NCBI GenBank assembly: GCA_002189035.1
Contig: NEEC01000011.1
Span: 2,604,001-2,668,000 of the forward strand
Origin: Utricularia gibba
Taxonomy: Eukaryota > Streptophyta > Magnoliopsida > Lamiales > Lentibulariaceae
Length of the DNA: 64,000 nt
Direction of reading: 5' to 3'
Shown here: piece by piece, positions 47,044-58,463 of the stretch
Layout of the letters: the number at the start of each line of letters is the position of its first letter
How positions within the stretch are numbered: the stretch's first letter is position 1
Notes under the pieces: model-generated
Told to the model about the DNA's origin: nothing
Seen by the model: only the letters and a program-made list of their open reading frames with translations
Database searches by the model: none
Position numbers and translations under genes: made by a program

Positions 47044-50000
47044 CTACAACAACCTATCGGACAACCCCGGCAGCCGTCGGAAAAAGCTCAGACTAGTCGG
47101 CCGCATTGGGTCCCGGAACATTGGGTGGCGGAGGAGGTAGAATCCCATGGCGACGGCCACCATCTTCGGCGGGACAATGTACAAAATTAGCGTAACTGCA
47201 AAACACAGCCCAACAAACAGCTTCGTTGCACGAGGATCCCTCCAGCTCACCAATCCCTGTACCCTTTCTCCCTGAGTTGCAATATCACCTAAAACAGTTT
47301 GGACCCGACCCGCCAAAATCCTCAACCGGTCATACCTAACCCGGATAACGTCCGGTGGTCGTGAGCTCGGAAAGGGGTCGAACTCCTCATCAAGTTCATC
47401 CGGATCAACCGTATCCGCTTGAGAGAGTTGGATATCCATACCCGCCGGGATTTTGGGCTTGAACCGGTGACGCCAAACGCCCAAGAGAAACAAATAAAGA
47501 AATCCGGTGGGTACGATCAAGTCCGGGTACCAGACGAGAATCAGATAGAGGCAATGGATCAGAACCGTTTTAACCGGGTTTTTCCATCTTCGGATCTGAT
47601 CCACCCATTTCACAAACCCGATTGTCCACCCGATAACCGCCACGATCCGGATCCAATTTGCTTTGCTTTTTCTCATGCTCCAAGTGTTTGAATCCACATC
47701 CAACATGAACTTCACCACTTCCGGTCCCAACGGCGGCTCCGATCTCCCGAGCCACATCGCCACGATCTTTGTCGCCGCGATCCGTAGCGCATCCTGCTGC
47801 GCTACTCCCAGGGGTCGGAGATAGTGCATCCGCGGCAGCATTGGTTGGCCGTATACACCGCAAGTATCCGGCAACAACGACGGGCAAACGAACCGGACCG
47901 CCAATTCGATTTCCCCCATTTTCTTCAACCCGCTCCGGGTCAAAACCATCAACGGGTACGAGTTCATGTACACTTTGTCACTCTCCAGAGTGGATACCCG
48001 GATCCGAATCTTCCCGATACGGCAATCTAATTTATCGTCGCCGCCGTCCACTGCAAACATTCGCCAGTTATCGAATACTCCGACTGTCAATACCGTGCAG
48101 GGATCGTGAACTTGCCATGTGTATTGCTCGTTCCATCTCGGGTCGAAGCTATCCATGACGGTTCGGGTTCGGACCCATTTCTTGCCGTACTTGGCAACGC
48201 AGTAAGAATCCGTGGAGCCTTTTCCATTGCTGCCTTTCGATTTCATGGGCAATAGTCCTCTGCATCCCAGAATCCCAAGCTCCAAAACTCCGATGCTCGG
48301 CTTCCAGAGCTGCTTCGCCGTCGGCCGGAAATCGCTGCAGAATTGTGAGGGCTCATCGAGGACATGGTAACCGCCCTCCAAGCAAATTCTCAGATTTAGC
48401 CTCCCGGAGTAGGATCCATTCCCACCGTCGAGATTATACCATTTCGATGCCACGTGGCGATCATCGGGGCGTTGTTCGATAGGTTCCAGGGGTATCATGG
48501 TGTGCCCGAGAAGCGCTGGATCGGCGCCAGTGCGGTCTTCGACGAGGAGGATCAGGCTTTCCTGATCCAAGGGCTCCCCGGCTACGAACAACAAATCCTC
48601 GTTCCAGTGAAACGCGGGTGCATGGTTGTTCATGGATCCTCGGCGGGTACGGGCTGATTGGAACCCGAGCTGAGCTTTGACCCGGATTTCTGGGGCAGTG
48701 AGTGGGGGTAGATTGGGAATAATGTGAAGGTCTTGTGCTTCGATGACTGTGACCCGAAGGTACCACATTTTAGGCGACTGGTACACCTTGGGCCGCGTGT
48801 AGGACACGGAAGGTTGCGGCTGTGGTTCGTCGGCGCTCCAGGATTCCGGGAACGCTTCGTCGGCTTGGGTACCAATCCAGACGGCGAGCTGGAGATCGCC
48901 GGATACTCGGTTTTGGTCGTCTCCGGCGCTGCCTTCCAGATGGTACCACTGAGGAGCCAAAGGGCTGTCTGGTGGATCCCGCACTGGTACGTCGGAGAGA
49001 TCGAAGCAGACGCCGCCGAGGAACCTTTCCGTCGGGCCGTCCCATACGGAAATTTCTAGAGTGGATGTGTCGGCGGCGTCTTTATTGTAAGCAAAAGCAA
49101 AGACTTGATTCCATTCCGGATTCGCTGGAGAATCGGTCGCCGGAGAGATTTTCCCAGGCATTGAGCGGACAAGATGGCTCAGAGTGCGGATTCTGACGTT
49201 TGGATTCTCGTTCTGCAATAGCCCGCGGGCTTTGACAATGCGCACGAACAAATACTGCATGGGCTCCACCAGATCGAACGCCTGAATTCTCTCCGAGGTG
49301 TCACCTATCGCCTTTCCGGTGATAATTTTCGGAGAGTAGTTTTCATTGGCCGATCGCCTGATGAATTTCATTCTCTCGCCGGTAATTGGCGGCGGCATCC
49401 CATTACCCATCTGCATTCTTCTCAATTCCGGCGGAGGCCCATTCTCCGGTGGTGGTTCATGTCCCGGAGGAGGCTCGTGAACTCTCATCGGTGGCGGCGA
49501 ATGATCCGGCGGCGGCAATTGCACATGGGTGTGCGCCGGCATTGTGGGATGTTCCTCCATAACCACGAATACCGGTTTTTTCATGACTTCCTCCGTTGCG
49601 TGCGGCTGCTCCTGAGACTGCGTTGGTTGCTGCTGCGCTTGCGGCGGCTCTTCCAAAGGCTCATCACAGTAGGAAATTTTGAGTCCCAATTCACCTCGTA
49701 TCCAATTGAAAACACTCTTCTTTTCCAATGTATAGTACACCAATCCTTCATCACCCTTCTTTAGAAACTGGGATCCATACAATTTCACCCTCCCCAGAAA
49801 ATGATTCCTCCTCGCATTCCCATTTCCGCTGTACCTCTTGTCATTGAATACTTCAATGTTCAGCTCCTCATAGTCCATGGTTCTCGGGTCTGAAACAACG
49901 AATTCTAACGCCTCGTTCCAAACAGGATCAAGGCTTTGTAGTACTGTAGATGTCCTTTTTTTCTGGCCATCAAAATCCACCACCACATAGGGGCTTGAGC

Positions 50001-50127
50001 TTCCTAGGCCATCTTTGGGAAGAAGGTCTCTGGCCTCGACCACTTCCACTACCAGTTTCCGGATACTAGATGACATTTTCGGCTGTTGATCCAGGGGCGG
50101 TTGTTGATGCTCGGTTGGTGTTGTCAT
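47044..50127 (-). CDS. MCTP protein, QUIRKY-like (four C2 domains plus membrane region)
   Basis: Intronless, 1027 aa. Multiple C2 domain and transmembrane region protein, a plasmodesmatal ER-plasma membrane tether. C2A at about 20-150 (LVVEVVEARDLLPKDG, GSSSPYVVVDFDGQKKRTS). A Pro/Gln-rich linker follows (about 160-250), then C2B about 285-430 (YLFVRIVKARGL), C2C about 455-600 (LRVTVIEAQDL) and C2D about 620-770 (LELGILGCRGLLP, WNEQYTWQV). The phosphoribosyltransferase C-terminal domain carries the terminal membrane hairpins (WYPDLIVPTGFLYLF, LILYIVPPKMVAVAMGFYLLRHP). The N-terminal C2A and linker resemble QKY/MCTP15. The start at 50127 (MTTPTEH) also resembles QKY; the upstream in-frame stretch has no ATG. 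Confidence 0.95.
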   Translation of the reverse strand: MTTPTEHQQPPLDQQPKMSSSIRKLVVEVVEARDLLPKDGLGSSSPYVVVDFDGQKKRTSTVLQSLDPVWNEALEFVVSDPRTMDYEELNIEVFNDKRYSGNGNARRNHFLGRVKLYGSQFLKKGDEGLVYYTLEKKSVFNWIRGELGLKISYCDEPLEEPPQAQQQPTQSQEQPHATEEVMKKPVFVVMEEHPTMPAHTHVQLPPPDHSPPPMRVHEPPPGHEPPPENGPPPELRRMQMGNGMPPPITGERMKFIRRSANENYSPKIITGKAIGDTSERIQAFDLVEPMQYLFVRIVKARGLLQNENPNVRIRTLSHLVRSMPGKISPATDSPANPEWNQVFAFAYNKDAADTSTLEISVWDGPTERFLGGVCFDLSDVPVRDPPDSPLAPQWYHLEGSAGDDQNRVSGDLQLAVWIGTQADEAFPESWSADEPQPQPSVSYTRPKVYQSPKMWYLRVTVIEAQDLHIIPNLPPLTAPEIRVKAQLGFQSARTRRGSMNNHAPAFHWNEDLLFVAGEPLDQESLILLVEDRTGADPALLGHTMIPLEPIEQRPDDRHVASKWYNLDGGNGSYSGRLNLRICLEGGYHVLDEPSQFCSDFRPTAKQLWKPSIGVLELGILGCRGLLPMKSKGSNGKGSTDSYCVAKYGKKWVRTRTVMDSFDPRWNEQYTWQVHDPCTVLTVGVFDNWRMFAVDGGDDKLDCRIGKIRIRVSTLESDKVYMNSYPLMVLTRSGLKKMGEIELAVRFVCPSLLPDTCGVYGQPMLPRMHYLRPLGVAQQDALRIAATKIVAMWLGRSEPPLGPEVVKFMLDVDSNTWSMRKSKANWIRIVAVIGWTIGFVKWVDQIRRWKNPVKTVLIHCLYLILVWYPDLIVPTGFLYLFLLGVWRHRFKPKIPAGMDIQLSQADTVDPDELDEEFDPFPSSRPPDVIRVRYDRLRILAGRVQTVLGDIATQGERVQGLVSWRDPRATKLFVGLCFAVTLILYIVPPKMVAVAMGFYLLRHPMFRDPMRPTSLSFFRRLPGLSDRLL

Positions 50128-51396
50128 TCTGCCATAGACTTCTCGCAGGTACCACTCTTTCTCCAATCGATACTCTCAATTCCTCAAGCCTTTTCTCTGT
50201 AGCTCCTCTTCTTGTGATATTGAGAACTATGAATACCATGAAGGCATTTGCCTCTGCCAAGAGCAATGGTGAAATGCTTTGTGTGTATCAAGTGTGAATA
50301 TTGTAGTAGAATGTTGATTATTCGTTTGTGCCTTTGTGGGGTGAAAGAAGAGATTAGATTCCATTCTCTTCATTGAAGTTTTCTTGCCTTTTCTCTATTA
50401 TATTCTTTCATCTTCTCCCTTTTGGTTTCAGTTCGAATTAGCACCTTCTTAGTTATTACTCTTTAACCGGTACACTTAAAACCACATCTGGTTCATTGGT
50501 TATGGCACAAGTGACTGCATCCTTAATCCTTGCGTTGGTTCATAGAACTGCGATGACATGCCACTTCTTGTTTCATTCTTTTGTAGTTTGCTCTTTGTTA
50601 CTTACAAAAATATGCCCTTGTAGCTAGCCTACTGCTTTGAAATTATTTTTAACTCCATCAATGTGGAACTCCTCCCCACACCTCTTACTGATTTACGCTC
50701 GGGAAACCATATCTTAGATGCTCGTACCACATTATTCTGCCCCTCAATCCTTTTGTCAAAAGTGTGCAGCAAATTTTTTAGAAAGTGGTTCAAAAGCTTT
50801 CGGTTTCTTTATTCAGGTTCTTATTCTCCCCACTTGTGATTGAAATCCAGATCTCACCGGCCATTAATTGAAGACCACTGTATCCCTTCATACTAAACCG
50901 TGTTTAACTTTAGCCAAACCAAGTTTTGGTCATATGTTGATGCATACAAGACCAGGCACCAGACACGAAGAAAGCTTCTTGATCTAGTTCACATGGAAGC
51001 AACGGTAAACAATTCCAACTTTTGTGATAAATGGGCTTGTTTTGAATCTGATCCTTAGGTGATGGGCTTGTTCACGTTCTCTTCTCTGTTTTCATGCGTA
51101 AAGAGAACAAATGCCATTAGCCAAGTGTTCTTCTTTTTTTTTTGTATTTCAGCAGAAGGTTTGGCTAGAGAAGAGAAAGCTATGCAGCGAACATCTAAAG
51201 CACAGGTCTACAAAACTCCCTCATGAATAAAAAATCAAGCAAACACTTACCTCTCTAGCATCCTTCTTCCTCATGCCACAAATATAAACTGCACCCATTT
51301 TACATGAATCAGGGAATAGCTAACTATTTGTGGTTCAGATGATCCCTCATCTCGTCATCTGCCGGGGAAATGGCTACCATTTGAGAATCTCAAGCT
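50128..51396. other. 1.27 kb spacer, MCTP promoter
   Basis: Upstream region of MCTP and 3' side of the next minus-strand gene. Mixed composition, T-rich near 51130-51145. I see no coding exon, repeat or RNA gene. Confidence 0.4.
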
Positions 51397-52754
51397 TCAA
51401 GATGACTCATACTGCTGATCTGCAAAGCAATATTAGAACAGCTAGGTAAGACCGATTTGAACAAGGTTGTGAATGATTCAGATCATAGTGTATATGAATC
51501 ATATATCTTGTATGGTTGCAGTTCCCACAACCAAAAACCAATACGAGTTTTGACACAAGGATGACATTGTAAATTTCGGTGCATACCTTCGACTTCAACC
51601 CTCATGCGTTCTATAAGGTTGGCCAAGTTGGCACATATCTTCGCCTCAAGAGCTAATGAGCCAACAACTCCACCAAGTGATACCAACTCATGAAACTCAG
51701 AGTGCATCACGAACGTAGAGAAGTGTTCATCCACAGACATACTAAGGCACTTCACAACATTCTCCAGCGTTGGAATCCAATCACACACCTCCACCCCTGA
51801 GGATGCTTTCGGGCAAGGAACAACTTGTGGGAACATATTGTATTTCCTAATCCATTTCCCCAGGTACTGAATCAAGCCCTTCATCTCATCAAAGGAGAGC
51901 TTACTAACAGAAGCAGAGAAGATAACATGGTCGAAATTCGGAGACGAAAGCACATAATGCAAACATAGTTCGGTCACTGAGAAGCCATCGTATGCCAGCA
52001 TGATCAACAGAGCAGCTTCCTTCAAGGTAGACATCTCTTTCCCACTCTCTGCATTTTTACTAAGCTTATCGATCACTGATTGCGCCTGTTTCTCCCAGTG
52101 CCTTCTTATGCTCACCAGACTCTGGTATCCATTATCAGGGAAACTCAAAAAGTACTTGAGTATGCACAGTAGATCATATGCCTGGAGATCCAAGTGCTTC
52201 AGAGACAAAATGATGAGCTCAGAGTTCAGTTTTTCGATCAGCTTGGAAACCAGATATGTGGCATTGCATCGTTCTACCAACCCATTGGTTATCAGAGTCT
52301 CAAGCAAACTCCAAGCATCTAACTTGAGGCAACCCTCCAAAACTAGCCCCCTGAATTCCTTACCCATCATGAACCCTAATTTCTCTACCACTTCACAGGC
52401 GTATCCTTCTCCTGGCCTACCGAAGACGGAGGTAATCCCCGCTTTCTTCCCTGATTTCACCAAATAAGAAGCCACCATGTCCAAGAACTCACCTTTACCG
52501 AAAGAAACCTTTCCCAGATGGCGGCGAAGTTTCTTGGAGAAATTCAGGCTTAATTCGGTAAGGGCAGTGTCGGTTTGCGATAATTCCCAACCGACGACCT
52601 TTTGTGCTGGAAACCCGGATTCAGATGCTTCGACTTCAGGCTTCAGATTCAGGAGCACAGGTTCCGAGCTAAGCACTACTGGATAATCGGAGTCGTGGCC
52701 TGAAATGCTCTGTATACCACTTGAAGCTTTTGTAATTACTTCAAGAAGAGTCAT
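51397..52754 (-). CDS. Conserved-looking protein of unknown function, two exons
   Basis: Predicted 396 aa: exon 51587-52754 and a 23-nt last exon 51397-51419 (ending QQYESS), joined at phase 1. A long clean frame with plant codon use, Leu-rich and mostly helical (SLLETLITNGLV, YDLLCILKYFLSF, LSFDEMKGLIQYLGKWI). It has no signal peptide, no membrane helix and no enzyme motif I can name. The N-terminus (MTLLEVITKASSGI) starts at the only ATG near the frame start. The repeated helical segments could be an armadillo/HEAT-like scaffold, but that is a guess. Gene reality is well supported by length; function unknown. Confidence 0.8.
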
Positions 52755-53928
52755 TTTTTCTTTCTCAGTGAGGCGATGAGAACTGTCGATCAGTTAATCG
52801 AAGAATTCAGCAATCGTGCTTTGTTTGCTCGTGTCGGCGGGAACGGCAGCTGCGGCTGCGACGGCCGAGGCAGGTTCAGGCGTTATAATACAATGGGTCT
52901 GCGGGGGGCCGGGGGCATAAAATTGGGCCACGCCACATTCAAAATCAAAAAGTATTCTCCGGCCCAGGTTTTCGAACATTTCCATTGCCGACAGCGTGGA
53001 CTCTCGTTTTCTCCCCAAACACAATTCTGTGTATGGCTGATATTAGCATTGTCATCAAGGAACTGGTATTCGTTCCCGGATGTGTGGTGTTCCAGCCGGG
53101 CACGCGCAATGGATCCTGCTATCTCTCTTGTGGCGTGGGAGTGATGCTCAGTATCCAATGTGATGTTTATTTTTGTTCATTGTTGTGTTCAGAGATCTTG
53201 AAACCTCCCATGGATTGAGTAGTTTGTGGACTATATCTGTGAGGGGCACACAAGGGGAGGGATTCCCGGATGCACCTTCAGGAAAAGTGAACACCGCTTT
53301 CCTCGAGTTGCCACAGACATGGATAGCAAGCTATTCCTTCAGCAGCAACATGGAGTCATCTGCTCCTTTTCTCTATGTACTGAGCCGGTACAGTGTCGTC
53401 ATGGTCCTTGAGTCATCATTCCGTGGTAACAGTTCTTTCATCTGCACTCCAACAAAAAGTCAATTCTCAACTGTGCCTTTTCTTTTTCCAGATATACAAA
53501 CACTCGAGGTGCTTCTTAGCCACTGAGGTCAGAGAAAGCAACATGCGGAGCTGGAAGGATGACGATGGAGGTTTTGGCTACCCCAAAACCTGCAAGAAGA
53601 GGCAGCTATCCACAAAAGGTGAACAAAGTTGCTATAAAATGCAGTGAATTCGGGGTACATACTGGTTACATAACATTTACCGGACTCTGTTCTATATCTT
53701 AGCCAACTTTCTTGGCTGGTTATTAAATGATTCCATGGCTCCGTGAACAGCAGAATGAAAGCAAGAATAAGCCAAGAAATAAAAGGGCCATTGGGCAGGT
53801 TCACCACCCATCAGAAGGGATGTTTGCTAGTTGACTGTTGTTTCTGTTACAATCTTGGGCAGTAGATATAGAGTACTGTCACGTTATGTTACAATCACCA
53901 TAGTTAAGCTTTTTATTGATTCTCATCC
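52755..53928. other. 1.17 kb spacer, no assigned gene
   Basis: Must hold the promoter of the gene starting at 52754 and the 3' UTR of the glycosyltransferase. Several 70-120 codon frames exist on both strands, none with a recognised family. One minus-strand frame (52794-53024) ends in a PCNA-box-like QSTIAEFF. Confidence 0.45.
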
Positions 53929-55793
53929 TCAGCTAAGGCATTGCTTACTACGAAAATCTTCCAGAAGCATTGTCATGAGCTTTTTCAGTCTTTGGGCACC
54001 CGGACCAGGCTTGAAAAGGGAATCATTACCTCGGATGGAGCAAGGGTCAGCTCCGGCGCCACCGCACCAGCCACCAGGAACAAACCGATTACTACTTCTG
54101 TTGAGTAACACCTCGTCGATCTTTTCCAGAACCGGGTCATCCTTGTGGAACTTCCTGGCAAAGGGGGCACTGCTGTTAACCATGCTACTGAAGTCCTTGC
54201 TTGTTAATACCCTGGGGTGCTGCTTTGGGGGAGTGTCCCAGGCAATGTAGTGGAGATCATGGCTTACTGCAGTGTGTCTAAATTCATTGTTGTTGCAGAT
54301 AATCGTATGAAAGTAACCTTCGGGAGACGACACGAAGTTTGTATAGTACATGAGGATAGTTCTTGGGAGGTTATCCCAGCCCCATATGCAGTACTCCAAA
54401 AATGAACGGGTTAGCATGACCCAAGCTGAGCCTGTTGAAGCGATGCAACTTTTACTTCATGTCTCATATTTGAATGCAAAATAACACGGTTCAGAGATGT
54501 AAATACGCAACACAGAGTGTAATCTATGATGAACACCAAGTTGAAATTCAAAGTATCAGAACTTGCTCACCAGTAAACAACTTAAAAGATGTTGGCAGTG
54601 AACGACGCTGAGTAGTCACTGCAATATCTGATTTCCTTGATAAGTATAGACCAGGATCTATTATGATTGGCTTTGCTCTTTGATTCCTAAAAACAAGAAC
54701 ACATAATATGAGATTAAGCAAATTCTTGTTTTGTAGTGCAAAGCTTTCAATACGTGCAGAGAAACATACAGCTTCCACCCATATATTTGTCCATGCTCGA
54801 TGAAGTTCAGATCACGAGGCACATTCGACAAAACATAGAGTAGGTCTGTGCTACAAAAAAACCCACAACCAAACATCAGTTGACGAGAACAAAAAAACCA
54901 TTACTGAAGCAAAATGGTATTTATGGTGCAGTTCCAGATTCCAACTCAGGGAAGATGTTAAGATAGTTGTATTGCTTCCAACTAGAAAGGACGCCACAAA
55001 GAAAAAAATTGTTTTGATCTCATGCAAAAAGAAAGAAAGCTTTGAAATCGTTTCACCAGTTCTCTTTCTTCTAATTCAATAAGATATACAAACGGTACAT
55101 AATACTCCAATTTGTGCAGTTCTTGAAAACAAAGTTTCACTGATAGCTGAAGGACAACAATTTAAGCAAGTACAAAACAAAGACCTGACCATCTGGGGTG
55201 ACAAGAGGATAATCAGATGCACTCAGATTAATAAACCAGTCCCATTTCGAGCTCTCTCTCAGTAATATTGCTACGGCTTGAAGGGTACATGCTATCATGG
55301 TCGGACCTTTATACGTTACCAAATTTGATTGAGCCATTACACGAACATTCTCAACTTCACTAAACGTCGGATCATTCTTCACAGACATGGTAAGATTCAA
55401 CCTCTCCTTCGGAGAGGACTCCAAATCCATATGAAGAATGTACTGATTTCTGGGATGATACACAGCTTTTAATGTCCTCATCATCCTCTGACTATCACCT
55501 TTTGTTCCAGAAATTAAATAAGCAAGCCTTGGCGGCTCGAGTTCTGAAGGTTCAACGATATGAGTAGAGTTGCCGAAATCAGATTCCACGAAGTAATCAG
55601 AATCAGAATCAGAAATTTCAACTTCTTGATTGAACTGAACCTGGGTATGTGGTGATAAGTAGAGAAGAAAAATCGTTGTAGAGCAAAGAATGATAAATCC
55701 AAACAGGGAGACAAAAAATGGAAGTTTCCATCTTCTATCATTAAACAGCAACACCCTCCCCGAAGCAAAGTGAACACCTTTTTTAAAGCTCAT
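53929..55793 (-). CDS. GT14 beta-glucuronosyltransferase-like protein (Core-2/I-branching family)
   Basis: Golgi type II membrane glycosyltransferase, 432 aa: exons 55190-55793, 54770-54845, 54571-54686, 53929-54431, all in phase. Short cytosolic N-terminus, one membrane anchor (FFVSLFGFIILCSTTIFLLY), acidic stem, then the GT14 fold: PPRLAYLISGTKGD, DWFINLSASDYPLVTPDD, LLYVLSNVPRDLNFIEH, RRSLPTSFKLFTGSAW, EGYFHTIICN, DLHYIAWDTPPKQHP. Plant members of this clade (GlcAT14) add glucuronic acid to arabinogalactan proteins; that specificity is inferred. I chose ATG 55793 since the upstream frame opens without ATG. Confidence 0.94.
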
Positions 55794-56541
55794 CTCTTCA
55801 GCTATCCCAAGCAACCCCACCCAGAAGCTAAATTCTTTTCTATAATCAATCTCCCAAATCAATTTCAACCCCCTTTAACCAAACTGAGCCCTCAGAACTG
55901 CGTGATCTCAAAAAAACTCATTTTGAAAAACTGTGAAGTTTCCAAGCGTTCCCCGAGCTTCTTCGGGCTTACGCTACACGTCGGCATTCTACAAGTCCCC
56001 ATGCCGTCGCAAAACTGCGGCGAGAAGTGTGGAGACAAGCGATCCAGGACTCGGAAGAGTAAGACGAGGGATTGGCGAAGATGAAATCGACGGCAATGAG
56101 TGAATTCAAGAGGCGGGTGCAGATGCCGCAGGTGCACCTGAGCAACACATTAACATTTCCCATTACTATTTAACAATTATTTATTCTCAACAAATTATAT
56201 CCCGCGCTGTAAACCCGACAGGTCCTCGGAGCCTCGTCCGCCGCCCGCCGGCGCGGCTGCTCCGGGATCTGAAATCTCTTGTAACCGCAATTGTGGAATT
56301 GGGATAATGACTCTTGTATTCCGCCGACGTTGAAGTCAAGAAACAGGAATGAGAACGAGAACATAATACCAGGTTTTCAATTTGGAGCCTAAATTACCAA
56401 ATCTATACACTGCTCTGTTCATTGCAGAGAGGATGAAGAAACAACTAGGAAAAGGCATGATCTTGATTACATACGCAGTCATACAGCCGAACCCAAAACA
56501 CTTGCCATTTCTCCCAATGCGACTAGCGGTCTCCAATCCGG
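55794..56541. other. GT14 5' region and HVA22 3' spacer
   Basis: 55794-56160 looks like a leader with probable UTR intron. 56200-56340 is a GC-rich patch. No separate gene recognised. Confidence 0.4.
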
Positions 56542-58025
56542 TCACCACGGCGAGTAATCATCGTATCTGTAGTCGTCGTAAGAGCCATGGTGAAGACTCC
56601 GGGAGGTGTTGTGATCCCTGGTCTGAAACCAAGCACCAACAGCATGAAAATCACAATGTGCAACCACAAACAGCCAACAACAACCTCAAAGGATCCAGCA
56701 AACAGTCGAAATTCTAAAGCAACGGGAACCCCACAAGAGATCTCAGAAAAAAAAATGGTGTTTCAAGCACTTCGTTTGAACTGGTAGAAGCAGAACTGTG
56801 ATGCGTTTCCAGGTATCTTAAAGGCTTTTGAGATATGGTTCGAATGAGATTCATATTGAATAGTTAGGTAAGGGAAAGGGTACATACCCGATGAATGATC
56901 CTCTCAAGAGCTTCGCTTCCATTCTCTTGAATGTATTTCTCAGCAGCAGTGAGGATGTCATCTTGTTTTCCGAAAGCATCCTTCCTCCTTGGAACATACC
57001 AGATGTTAACTGTCTTCTGGCGAGTAACGAGATATGGCCTGACATAGTGTTGATACACATAAGCTGCTCCACTGAAGTATGGAAGGACTAGCCAGCAGGT
57101 GAAAATGAGCTTCGCATACGACCAAAATGGCAGCCTTGAAGAAACAAAGTTTAGCTTCCCTTCGTGAGAAAAACTTCAGCTGATGGAAGAACATGTACAG
57201 TAGCACAAGGCAACACAGGGATAGCAAAGAAATCCCTTGCCGAAGTAACCCCTAGAAAATCAAACCACCATGGATTGCTATCTGAAACACTCCCCCTTTC
57301 CTACATCCTTCTATGCGCTACTTTCTATACCTTAACTTCACTAAATTCCAGCTCGGAAACCCAGGAGAGCAGCTTATTACTACATGGTGCTCATTACTTA
57401 CTTTCGCTATACAATGCAAACAAGAAGAAAACTAAACTGCAAGCTAAACATCGTTCTTCTAATGAAATTACACTTACCATTCGATAAGCTTTGCAAAAGT
57501 GAGCTCAAAGAGTGTAATCATTGAATAAAGAACCCAGTACGTTAGCCATTGCTGATCATCTGCAGATGCCTTCGTTTCGATTGCCTGAATAGACGCATAT
57601 CTGCCCAAGATTCAAGGTCCCGCCATTATTACGAGCACAATACTCCAACAGCATCATCACACACACGAATAGGACAGCAACTGAAAGATACTGAAAGCCA
57701 ATAGCTTCACTTACAGAGGGTAAACCAGACTAACTACAGGCCTGCAAAAAAGGAGCAAAAGCACGCAATCAAAATCCCATTTCTTCAATAAATGCTGGCA
57801 TACCCAATAGAGAATTATAATTGCCACCCGGAATCAAGTTCCAATTTTTTTAAAAAAATAAAACTTAGACCCTTGGCTCAACCCGAAAAATCTCCTATTC
57901 ATACTACCATCATGCTCTCTCTGACAAGAAACCGATTAATAGTAGAGAAAGGATGTTTACCCAGCAAGAATGTCGAAATTTGTCACTATCAGTTTGAGGA
58001 AACTCGCGACCCCAGATGCACCCAT
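56542..58025 (-). CDS. HVA22-like protein (TB2/DP1/REEP family)
   Basis: ER-shaping, stress-related family; 180 aa. Exons: 57961-58025, 57715-57741, 57478-57600, 56888-57134, 56542-56622, all in phase. The TB2/DP1/HVA22 core is VVSLVYPLYASIQAIETK, DDQQWLTYWVLYSMITLFE, KLIEWLPFWSYAKLIFTCWL, LPYFSGAAYVYQHYVRPYL. A C-terminal helix follows (ILTAAEKYIQENG) and a Tyr/Asp-rich tail ending DDYSPW. The N-terminus (MGASGVASFLKLIVTNFDIL) and length match HVA22-like protein a. The spacing of two reticulon-type hairpins is intact. Confidence 0.95.
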
Positions 58026-58463
58026 CTCATAAAAACTAAAAATCCAGAAGATCTGTGACCTTTCGACAGCGGAATGTACTCAGAAATGATAAAAATTGGA
58101 GTAAAGAGGCTTCCTTTCTTCAATCGCACGCGTCCAACCGGGGAATAGGATAAGTTTTCGAACCAAACTTTGAGTTCACAAAAAACCGAAATAGAATGAT
58201 ATGATGCAGCGAATAACGAAGACAATTTGTAGGCAAATGGACAGGTGTTGTCCAGATGTGAACCCCAGATCTGCCGTCGATGACACCAAACGCTGTCGGT
58301 ATGGCCCTAAAACAGTATCATTTATTTTCTTTTAAAATTACTAATTATTTCAATTAATATTGGGCCTGAAAATGGAGCCCATGAGCCTGTTAATCCATGA
58401 TGGCCCAATAACGGGTGCTCGAAATCCACCGTTGTCCCTCTCCTGAGACCTGGCTCTGCAGCG
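58026..58463. promoter_or_regulatory. Divergent promoter, HVA22-like / CLPR2
   Basis: 438 bp between outward-facing starts. Contains TGGGCC at 58361-58366 and GGCCCA at 58402-58407 (site II/TCP-type elements common in housekeeping and plastid-protein promoters) close to the CLPR2 start. Confidence 0.55.

Noticed and set aside
47570-49200. Several open frames on both strands within the MCTP gene
   Set aside because: Shadows of a long GC-rich single-exon gene; codon pattern and C2 domains fix the true frame.
53173-53526. 118-codon plus-strand frame in the spacer before GT14
   Set aside because: Composition is protein-like, but there is no ATG context, no recognised family and no consistent splice chain.
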